Origin: Caulobacteraceae bacterium
GTDB lineage: Bacteria > Pseudomonadota > Alphaproteobacteria > Caulobacterales > Caulobacteraceae
Length of the DNA stretch: 5,031 nt
NCBI GenBank assembly: GCA_020852035.1
Contig: JADZBR010000267.1
Coordinates: 1 to 5,031, forward strand
Direction: 5' to 3'
Shown: positions 1-4,103 of the stretch, piece after piece
How positions within the stretch are numbered: position 1 is the first letter of the stretch
How the letters are laid out: each line of letters begins with the position of its first letter
Notes under the pieces: model-generated
The model's input: only the letters and a program-made list of their open reading frames with translations
Told to the model about the DNA's origin: nothing
Database searches by the model: none
Translations under genes and position numbers: made by a program

Positions 1-277
1 AGATCAGCTTCGGATCGCTCTTCAGTGGCCGGGCGGCCTTGTAGCGTTCCGGGCGGGTCGAGAACTGGCGCAGGTTCTGAGGGGCGAAGCCCATCTCCAC
101 CAGCTGGCCGGCGACATCCCGGCGGGCGTTGTCGAACGCCTCGGTCGGCCCGCCCCCCGAGCCGCGAAAGTCGCCGGCGACGACGACGGCCGCCCAGTCG
201 GCGAACGGGCTGGCGGCCGACGCGGGCGCGGCGAAGCTCAGCAGAAGCAGCAGCGGAAGCCAGGCCAGCCACCGCAT
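1..277 (-). CDS. Secreted C13-family peptidase, N-terminal part (3' end outside window)
   Basis: This is an open frame of 92 codons from an ATG at 277-275 to the window edge, with no stop, so only the N-terminus is visible. Residues 1-21 form a clear Sec signal peptide: MRW, then a Leu-rich core, then a PASA cleavage site. The mature part starts ASPFADWAAVVVAGD and continues through GGGPTEAFDNARRDVA and an RQFSTRPERY stretch. I recognise this pattern from Caulobacterales proteins annotated as C13 (legumain/GPI8-like) cysteine peptidases; that is recollection, not a search. The catalytic His and Cys of the family would lie downstream, so activity cannot be judged. It starts 7 nt after the thioesterase stop and is probably translated from the same mRNA. 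The Shine-Dalgarno site is weak; AAGAAG at the end of the preceding gene is the best candidate. The product should act in the periplasm or envelope. Its substrate is unknown. Confidence 0.8.
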   Translation of the reverse strand, partial: MRWLAWLPLLLLLSFAAPASAASPFADWAAVVVAGDFRGSGGGPTEAFDNARRDVAGQLVEMGFAPQNLRQFSTRPERYKAARPLKSDPKLI

Positions 278-284
278 CGCCGGG

Positions 285-755
285 CTACTTCTTGTAGCTT
301 TGGAAGGGTGTGGGGATCGCCGTCCCGGTGGCCTTGGCGAGCAGCCGGCCGTCGGCGTCGTAGAGTTCGCCCTCGGTGAAGGCCACGCGCGAGCCCCAGC
401 GCGCGACCTTGCCGATCCCCTTGATCTTGCCGGGCATGGCGGGGCGGAAGAAGGTGGTCTTCATCTCCGCGGTCGGGGCCACGTGGGTCATGCCGGAGGC
501 CACCATGCAGGCCACGCTCATGCACTCGTCCAGCATGGCGCAGAGGTAGCCGCCCTGGATCTGCTTCATCGGGTTGAGCAGCAGTTCGGCCCTGGCCTCG
601 AACTCCACCTCGACGGATTTCTCCGCCTGGCTGACCGCGACCATCCGGAAGCCCAGGGTCTGCGAGCCGGTGGGCTGGTTCTTGGTCCGGGTGAAGCGCT
701 CCAGGATGGCGGCGTCGGTCAGTTCGACAGGGGCCGGTTCGGCGACGTCGGTCAT
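285..755 (-). CDS. PaaI-type hotdog-fold acyl-CoA thioesterase family protein
   Basis: This is a 156-residue protein of typical length for single-domain PaaI/4HBT thioesterases, which hydrolyse acyl-CoA thioesters in the cytoplasm as oligomers. The hotdog signature is visible. N61 starts a loop leading to IQGG at 66-69 and the central helix YLCAMLDECMS with candidate catalytic D76. PTAEMKTTFFRP at 94-105 matches the conserved second strand, and the GR.LAKATGTAIP stretch gives the last strand. In the usual HGG motif the first residue is His; here it is Gln (Q67), so the active-site geometry may differ. The substrate cannot be read from sequence. The ATG lies 7 nt after the sspB stop. An AGAGG Shine-Dalgarno-like stretch overlaps that stop codon, which suggests coupled translation. 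It is the middle gene of the sspB-thioesterase-C13 peptidase operon. Confidence 0.87.
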   Translation of the reverse strand: MTDVAEPAPVELTDAAILERFTRTKNQPTGSQTLGFRMVAVSQAEKSVEVEFEARAELLLNPMKQIQGGYLCAMLDECMSVACMVASGMTHVAPTAEMKTTFFRPAMPGKIKGIGKVARWGSRVAFTEGELYDADGRLLAKATGTAIPTPFQSYKK

Positions 756-762
756 GGAGCCT

Positions 763-1245
763 CTATTTCTTACGGAACTGGTCGAGCTGGACGACCTTGG
801 GGCCGTCGTCGGCGGGCGGGGCCTCTGCCGTCTTCGGCGTGGGCTTGCCGTCGGGCTCGGGCGCGGGTTCGGTCGCCTGGGCCTCGAACTGCAGAAGATA
901 CTGCACGCTCGGATCGTAGAAACGGGTGACGGCCGCGTAGGGCACCGACAGGCGCTTGGGCTGGCCCTTGAACTTCAGGGTGACCGAAAAGAAGGTCTCG
1001 CCCGGCGCCAGGTCCCAGAACTGGTTCTGCAGGACGATGGTCATCTCGTCCGGATACTCGGACAGCAGGTCCGAGGGCCCGGAGACGCCGGCGGCGGCGG
1101 TCTTGAAGGTGACGTAGAAATGGTGCGCGCCGGGCAGCCCCTGGGCCGCCACCTGCTTCAGCGCGGCCTTGACGACGCCGCGCAGCGCGTCCTGCTGCAT
1201 CAGGTCGTAGCGCATCAGATCGTGTGGCGGCGGGTCGGCGGGCAT
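763..1245 (-). CDS. sspB: SspB, alpha-type adaptor delivering ssrA-tagged proteins to ClpXP
   Basis: SspB is a cytoplasmic dimeric adaptor that binds the tmRNA-encoded degradation tag and tethers the substrate to the ClpX unfoldase. The 160-residue product has the expected two-part layout. Residues about 10-120 form the folded tag-binding domain, with stretches such as TFKTAAAGVSGPSDLLSEYP, EMTIVLQNQFWDLAPGE and SVPYAAVTRFYDPSVQ. They closely resemble C. crescentus SspB as I remember it. Residues about 121-149 are an acidic, Pro-rich flexible linker. Residues 150-160 (KVVQLDQFRKK) are the ClpX-binding tail. The first ATG at 1245 is chosen because the N-terminus then matches the remembered family length; M11 and M16 are alternatives. 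No good Shine-Dalgarno site precedes any of them. It lies about 130 nt downstream of the ssrA gene on the same strand and begins a three-gene operon. Confidence 0.95.
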   Translation of the reverse strand: MPADPPPHDLMRYDLMQQDALRGVVKAALKQVAAQGLPGAHHFYVTFKTAAAGVSGPSDLLSEYPDEMTIVLQNQFWDLAPGETFFSVTLKFKGQPKRLSVPYAAVTRFYDPSVQYLLQFEAQATEPAPEPDGKPTPKTAEAPPADDGPKVVQLDQFRKK

Positions 1246-1282
1246 GAAGGGGTCGCGGGAAACCAGAAAAAGACTGGCGCGA

Positions 1283-1310
1283 ACCCTAGCGTCTGCGCCG
1301 TGCGGCGCAA
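1283..1310 (-). promoter_or_regulatory. Candidate sspB promoter with a palindromic spacer
   Basis: On the minus strand TTGCGCC (1310-1304) and GCTAGGGT (1290-1283) are separated by 13 nt. This loosely fits the Caulobacter housekeeping consensus TTGACGS-N10-14-GCTANAWC. Transcription would begin near 1276, about 30 nt before the sspB ATG. The -35 element and spacer include a 6-bp inverted repeat (TGCGCC-GTGC-GGCGCA, 1294-1309) that could be an operator or simply part of GC-rich sequence. The match is partial, so this is a suggestion. Confidence 0.35.
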
Positions 1311-1340
1311 GGCGGCGTTATGGGCGCGGAGAGGGAAAGT

Positions 1341-1368
1341 GGAGGGGTTCTGTTGGCAGGCCCCCTCC
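1341..1368 (-). terminator. Possible ssrA terminator hairpin
   Basis: GGAGGGG and CCCCTCC form a perfect 7-bp GC-rich stem with a 14-nt loop, just after the 3' end of the tmRNA coding piece. On the minus strand it is followed by ACTTTCCCTC, which is pyrimidine-rich but lacks a proper U run. Termination may therefore be partial, and some transcripts could read into sspB. Confidence 0.4.
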
Positions 1369-1376
1369 CGGCCCCG

Positions 1377-1550
1377 CCTGAGGATCTGAACCCCCAGGAC
1401 TTAGGTCGGATATCTACCGAACCGCATTACGCGGCGAGGCGGACGTCCTCAGCGAAGTTATCGTTCGCAGTTAGTTTAATGACCCGGAACGGTGGGTCAG
1501 GCCGAGAGAAAGCCAACACCTTTACACGTCTGTCGATGCTGATCGGCCCC
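1377..1550 (-). ncRNA. ssrA: tmRNA coding piece (5' tRNA half plus tag mRNA)
   Basis: The piece starts with the 5' acceptor strand GGGGCCG (1550-1544) and a reduced D-like region (AUCGACAG). The ACGUG strand of P2, a UGACCC/GGGUCA hairpin (1499-1480) at the place of pseudoknot 1, and the tag frame (1468-1427) follow. Two hairpins come after the tag stop: GGU(U)CGG/CCGACC (1423-1404) and CCUGGGG/CCUCAGG (1398-1377). The 3' end is placed at the last hairpin, which is an estimate. Confidence 0.8.
1427..1468 (-). other. ssrA: tmRNA tag reading frame: (A)ANDNFAEDVRLAA
   Basis: Thirteen codons from the resume codon GCG (1468-1466) to TAA (1429-1427) encode ANDNFAEDVRLAA. With the alanine carried by tmRNA itself, the added tag is 14 residues, AANDNFAEDVRLAA. 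The ANDNFAE half is the SspB-binding side and the terminal LAA is the ClpX-recognised end. An A sits four bases before the resume codon, matching the position shown to be important in E. coli tmRNA. Only a single stop codon is present, unlike the double stop in E. coli. Confidence 0.95.
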
Positions 1551-1578
1551 ATGCATCCCGCGATAACCCGGGAAGGAT
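1551..1578 (-). other. Intervening segment removed from permuted pre-tmRNA
   Basis: These 28 nt lie between the CCA end of the acceptor piece and the GGGG 5' end of the coding piece. Excision by tRNA-type end processing (RNase P at the GGGG side, 3' trimming at the CCA side) would yield the two mature RNAs. The segment can form a small CCCG/CGGG hairpin that may hold the two ends close. The exact cut sites are inferred from the tRNA-like ends. Confidence 0.8.
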
Positions 1579-1660
1579 TGGTGGAGCCGCCGGGAATCGC
1601 ACCCGGGTCCAGTCCGCTTATTACGTGCGCGTTTATCTCCATAGTCCGGCGAACCGGACG
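1579..1660 (-). ncRNA. ssrA: tmRNA acceptor piece (3' tRNA half)
   Basis: This piece holds, in order on the minus strand, a 16-nt hairpin with a UUCG loop (GTCCGG-TTCG-CCGGAC, 1659-1644), the CACGU strand of helix P2, the conserved-looking GCGGAC segment, the T arm (1606-1590), the 3' acceptor strand (1589-1583), discriminator A (1582) and CCA (1581-1579). The 5' boundary is inferred. The mature acceptor RNA may lack the leading hairpin if it is trimmed. Confidence 0.8.
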
Positions 1661-1665
1661 CTCCG

Positions 1666-1671
1666 AATATA
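1666..1671 (-). promoter_or_regulatory. Candidate -10 box for ssrA
   Basis: TATATT on the minus strand (1671-1666) is the most AT-rich hexamer before the tmRNA. It would place the transcription start near 1660, exactly at the base of the UUCG hairpin. No convincing -35 element is seen 16-18 nt upstream. The assignment rests on position and composition only. Confidence 0.4.
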
Positions 1672-1809
1672 GGGGTTCCTGGTGAATGGGGAAAGAACGG
1701 CGCGGCGAAATGCTCATCGCGCGAAAATGTGTGTCGACTCACCGACGACAGGCGCAAAGCTTGGCCTTGGCTCCCACAAGAGGAGCGGATGAGGAGAGGA
1801 AACGCTTCC

Positions 1810-2505
1810 ATGTCCAAGTTCATCGCCGAGTTCATCGGCACCCTGGCGCTCGTGCTGTTCGGTTGTGGCGCGGCCGTGCTGGGCGGAGACCATGTGGGCC
1901 AGTTGGGCATCGCCCTGGCCTTCGGCTTCGCCATCGTCGCGATGGCCTACGGGATCGGTCCGATCTCCGGCTGCCACGTCAACCCGGCCGTCAGCCTGGC
2001 GATGTGGGTCGCCCGACGGATGACCGCCAAGGCGATGGTGATCCACTGGATCGCCCAGTTCCTGGGGGCGCTGGCGGGGGCCGCGATCCTGTGGACCCTG
2101 GTGAAGGACCCGGCGGCCGGGCTCGGCCAGAACGGCTGGGGGCCAGGCTACCTGGGCGAATATCCCCTGCAGGCGGCGCTGGTGTTCGAGGTCGTCATGA
2201 CCGCGCTCTTCGTGATCGTGATCCTCGGCGCGACCGGCGAGCAGTCGTCGCCGGGCTTCGCGGGGCTGGCCATCGGCATCACCCTGGCGGTGATCCACAT
2301 CGTCGGCATCCAGGTGACCGGCGTCTCGGTCAACCCGGCGCGAAGCTTCGGGCCGGCGGTGCTGGTCGGCGGCCAGGCGCTGAACCAGCTCTGGCTGTTC
2401 TTCGTCGCCCCGGCGATCGGGGCGGTGATCGGGGCGGCGCTCTTCCGCTTCGATCTGATGAAGCCGCCGGTGGACCAGGCGCCGCTGGAAGCGCCCGCCG
2501 CCTGA
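1810..2505 (+). CDS. aqpZ: Aquaporin Z, water channel
   Basis: This is an inner-membrane tetrameric water channel of 231 residues, full length for AqpZ. Six membrane segments and two half-helices are expected. Both NPA motifs are present: NPA at 58-60 (in GCHVNPAVS) and 175-177 (in SVNPARSFGP). The selectivity-filter positions of E. coli AqpZ (F43, H174, R189) align with F38, H163 and R178, which argues for a water-specific pore, not a glycerol channel. The fourth filter position (T183) is V172 here and normally contributes only a backbone carbonyl. The MSKFIAEF start at 1810 is chosen because it matches the family N-terminus and follows a GAGGAGAGG Shine-Dalgarno stretch about 10 nt away. 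In-frame ATGs at 1729 and 1789 give longer, less likely products. It is divergent from ssrA, and no convincing promoter was found in the 138 bp between the ssrA -10 box and this start. Confidence 0.95.
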   Translation: MSKFIAEFIGTLALVLFGCGAAVLGGDHVGQLGIALAFGFAIVAMAYGIGPISGCHVNPAVSLAMWVARRMTAKAMVIHWIAQFLGALAGAAILWTLVKDPAAGLGQNGWGPGYLGEYPLQAALVFEVVMTALFVIVILGATGEQSSPGFAGLAIGITLAVIHIVGIQVTGVSVNPARSFGPAVLVGGQALNQLWLFFVAPAIGAVIGAALFRFDLMKPPVDQAPLEAPAA

Positions 2506-2510
2506 CGCAT

Positions 2511-2554
2511 GCGGCTCACGAAGCGCCAGTCGCCACGCGCGTTTCGTGAGCCGC
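2511..2554 (+). terminator. Long inverted repeat after aqpZ, probable terminator
   Basis: The arms GCGGCTCACGAA (2511-2522) and TTCGTGAGCCGC (2543-2554) are perfect 12-bp inverted repeats. In RNA the stem extends to 16 bp with one G-U pair, leaving a 12-nt loop (2527-2538). It begins 5 nt after the aqpZ stop. There is no following U run on either strand, so it could act as a weak terminator, an mRNA-end stabiliser, or a protein site. Confidence 0.55.
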
Positions 2555-2575
2555 CACGCCGGCTGCGTGGACGGC
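2550..2575 (+). repeat. Second hairpin overlapping the aqpZ 3' inverted repeat
   Basis: CCACGC (2554-2559) and GCGTGG (2565-2570) pair around a 5-nt loop. The stem extends by GCCG/CGGC (2550-2553 with 2572-2575) across a bulged A. Its 5' arm reuses the last five bases of the preceding inverted repeat, so the two full stems cannot form together. A regulatory role is conjecture. Confidence 0.5.
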
Positions 2576-2580
2576 GCTGG

Positions 2581-2606
2581 TTGGCCGTAGGGGCGGCATC
2601 TAGCTT
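2581..2606 (+). promoter_or_regulatory. Weak candidate promoter for the YciB-like gene
   Basis: TTGGCCG (2581-2587) and TCTAGCTT (2599-2606) with an 11-nt spacer partly match the Caulobacter-type TTGACGS/GCTANAWC elements. The -35 half matches better than the -10 half. It lies about 35 nt before the GTG start and after the aqpZ hairpins, a sensible place for a separate promoter. Confidence 0.25.
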
Positions 2607-2639
2607 TCCGGACGTCAATTCCCGACCCTGGAGCCGTCC

Positions 2640-3209
2640 GTGCTGAACGCTTTTCGCCCCCTCGCCGCCGACCTCTTGTCGACGCTGTTCTTCGTCGCCC
2701 TGATCAACCTCACGCACGACGTCATGCTGGCCACCGGCGTGGCGATGGCGGTGGGGCTCGGCCAGATCGTCTGGCTGAGGCTGAAGGGCCGGCCGATCGC
2801 CGCCCTGCAGTGGATGAGCCTGGTCCTGGTGATCAGCATGGGCGCGGCGACCCTCGTGACCCATGACCCCCGTTTCGTCATGGTCAAGCCGACCATCGTC
2901 TACCTGGCGGTCGGCGCGGCCATGCTGCAGCGGGGCTGGATGGCGCGCTACATGCCCCCCATCGTGCAGCAGCACGGGCCGAACATCCCGATCCGCTTCG
3001 GCTATGTTTGGGCCGGGATGATGTTCGCCACCGCCGCGGCCAACGCGCTCGTCGCCCTGACGCTGAGCCCGGCCGCGTGGTCGGCGTTCATCGCGGTGTT
3101 CCCGCTGGTTTCCAAGCTCCTGTTGTTCGCGATCCAGTACGTCGTGACGCGCCGCATCATCGTCAGCCGCCGGGCCGCGTCCGCCGCGCTGCTGCCCGGC
3201 GCGGCCTGA
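2640..3209 (+). CDS. YciB/IspZ-family inner membrane (septation-related) protein
   Basis: This 189-residue polytopic membrane protein resembles the YciB/IspZ family, linked in enterobacteria to cell-envelope synthesis and septation; the molecular function is unsettled. Hydrophobic segments lie roughly at 8-25, 28-46, 57-73, 80-97, 121-143 and 147-170. Family-like features are LVTHDPRFVMVKPTIVY at 72-88, which parallels the HNDEFIKWKVTVIY segment of E. coli YciB, and WAGMMFATAAANALVALTL at 124-142, which parallels its AWAVFFILCGLANIYIAF segment. A basic C-terminal tail follows (RRIIVSRR). The start is GTG, supported by GGAG (2630-2633) 6 nt upstream; no ATG fits better. It lies 134 nt after aqpZ, behind two hairpins, so it is probably transcribed separately. 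Some alphaproteobacteria carry more than one member, so no gene symbol is given. Confidence 0.78.
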   Translation: MLNAFRPLAADLLSTLFFVALINLTHDVMLATGVAMAVGLGQIVWLRLKGRPIAALQWMSLVLVISMGAATLVTHDPRFVMVKPTIVYLAVGAAMLQRGWMARYMPPIVQQHGPNIPIRFGYVWAGMMFATAAANALVALTLSPAAWSAFIAVFPLVSKLLLFAIQYVVTRRIIVSRRAASAALLPGAA

Positions 3210-3231
3210 TCCAAGGGCGCCCGCCGACTGT

Positions 3232-3239
3232 GCTACAAT
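3232..3239 (+). promoter_or_regulatory. Candidate -10 element for the PhyH gene
   Basis: GCTACAAT matches seven of eight positions of the Caulobacter -10 consensus GCTANAWC and also contains TACAAT. It lies 27 nt before the ATG in the 57-nt gap after the YciB-like gene. No good -35 element is visible upstream, so it may be activator-dependent or fortuitous. Confidence 0.4.
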
Positions 3240-3266
3240 GGCCGAAACGCCAAGGGAGGCGCGGCA

Positions 3267-4103
3267 ATGTCTATGGCGCTCAGCGATCGGCCGTCGGCGG
3301 ACGCATTCGAGGCGGCGGGCCACCTCGAGCGGATGAACCGCGATGGCTATACGATCATCGAGGACTTCCTCGACCCGGCGACGCTGCGGGCCGTGCGGGA
3401 GGGCCTTGCGCCGCACTTCGGCACGCACCGGGGGCGCAATCCCTTCGAGGGCCTGACCACCGAGCGGGTCTACACCCTGGTGGCGCGCGGCAAGGTGTTC
3501 GAGGACATCACCGAGGACCCGCGCCTGCTGGCCCTGCTCGATGCGTTTCTGGCGCCCGGCTACCTGCTCTCGGCAAGCCACGCGATCTGCATCTATCCGG
3601 GCGAGGCCCAGCAGGACATGCATTTCGACGACAGCTTCTACCCCATGCCCCGGCCACGCGGGGCGATGGGCGTGACGATGATCTGCGCCATCGACGACTT
3701 CACCGCCGAGAACGGCGGCACGGCGATCCATCCGGGCAGCCACCTCTGGGGCGACGTGAAGGCCGAACTCGCCAAGGCCGGGCCGCCGATCTCGCTGGAG
3801 ATGCCGGCCGGCGCCTGCGCGGTCTGGCCGGGGACGCTGGTCCACGGGGCGGGGGCGAACCGCAGCGACGCGCCGCGCCGGGCCTTCACCAACCAATATT
3901 GCCCGCCGTGGGGCCGCCAGCAGGAGAACTACTTCCTCGGCGTGCCGCAGGAGATGGCGCGGGCGATGTCGCCGCGGGTGCAGGCCTTGCTCGGCTACCA
4001 GATGAACGGGTCGATCATGGGCCAGGTGACCGGCCGTCATCCGCTGAGGGCGCTGGTGGAGGGCTTTGAGCCGTCGGTGGCGAGGGAACCGCGGGCGGTG
4101 TAG
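3267..4103 (+). CDS. Phytanoyl-CoA dioxygenase (PhyH)-family Fe(II)/2-oxoglutarate oxygenase
   Basis: The 278-residue cytoplasmic protein carries the PhyH double-stranded beta-helix. The iron-binding triad is visible as H119-F-D121 (QQDMHFDDSF) and H193 (WPGTLVHGAGANRS). R204 or R205 (APRRAFTNQ) is placed to bind the 2-oxoglutarate carboxylate. The classic turn ENGGTAIHPGSHLWG is at 148-162. The N-terminal DGYTIIEDFLDPATL (26-40) is also typical of the family. Such enzymes hydroxylate an organic substrate while converting 2-oxoglutarate and O2 to succinate and CO2. The substrate here cannot be deduced, and nothing nearby suggests a lipid or secondary-metabolite pathway. The ATG at 3267 follows AGGGAGG (3253-3259) by 7 nt, a strong ribosome site. 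The last 89 bp overlap the 3' end of the opposite-strand gene. Confidence 0.92.
   Translation: MSMALSDRPSADAFEAAGHLERMNRDGYTIIEDFLDPATLRAVREGLAPHFGTHRGRNPFEGLTTERVYTLVARGKVFEDITEDPRLLALLDAFLAPGYLLSASHAICIYPGEAQQDMHFDDSFYPMPRPRGAMGVTMICAIDDFTAENGGTAIHPGSHLWGDVKAELAKAGPPISLEMPAGACAVWPGTLVHGAGANRSDAPRRAFTNQYCPPWGRQQENYFLGVPQEMARAMSPRVQALLGYQMNGSIMGQVTGRHPLRALVEGFEPSVAREPRAV

Larger units (their letters stand above)
1377..1660 (-). ncRNA. ssrA: tmRNA, circularly permuted two-piece precursor
   Basis: tmRNA rescues stalled ribosomes by acting first as alanyl-tRNA and then as a short mRNA that adds a degradation tag. Here the two halves are in permuted order. The 3' tRNA half, ending in encoded CCA (1581-1579), comes first on the minus strand. 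The 5' half, starting GGGGCCGATC (1550), comes 28 nt later. The halves rebuild a 7-bp acceptor stem, GGGGCCG with CGGCUCC, including the G3-U70 wobble that identifies alanine tRNAs. A 5-bp T stem (CCGGG/CCCGG) encloses loop TGCGATT. ACGUG (1529-1525) pairs with CACGU (1627-1623) as part of helix P2. A 6-bp hairpin at 1480-1499 fits pseudoknot 1, and the tag frame follows. This is the two-piece form known from alphaproteobacteria. Outer ends are estimates: the 5' end from a -10-like box and hairpin, the 3' end from the last hairpin (1398-1377). Confidence 0.95.

Noticed and set aside
129..1389. Plus-strand open frames opposite the sspB operon
   Set aside because: They are antisense to well-recognised proteins, lack family features and use low-complexity Gly/Arg-rich translations typical of high-GC shadows.
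1551..1660. The CCA-ended T arm read as an ordinary tRNA gene
   Set aside because: No anticodon arm or 5' acceptor half lies upstream; the matching half is downstream with the tag frame, which identifies a permuted tmRNA.
1320..1685. Plus-strand open frame of 121 codons across ssrA
   Set aside because: It is antisense to the tmRNA; the apparent coding sequence is the complement of structured RNA.
1427..1717. Minus-strand open frame ending in ANDNFAEDVRLAA taken as a 96-residue protein
   Set aside because: Only the last 13 codons are translated, as the tmRNA tag; the rest is structured tmRNA and its promoter region.
1729..1809. Longer aqpZ N-terminus from the ATG at 1729 or 1789
   Set aside because: The added residues are polar and unlike AqpZ N-termini, and the ATG at 1810 has its own Shine-Dalgarno stretch.
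2148..4040. Long open frame (630 codons) on the minus strand
   Set aside because: It runs antisense to aqpZ, the YciB-like gene and the PhyH gene, is dominated by Arg/His/Gly/Ala as expected from the complement of high-GC codons, and shows no domain. It is a shadow.
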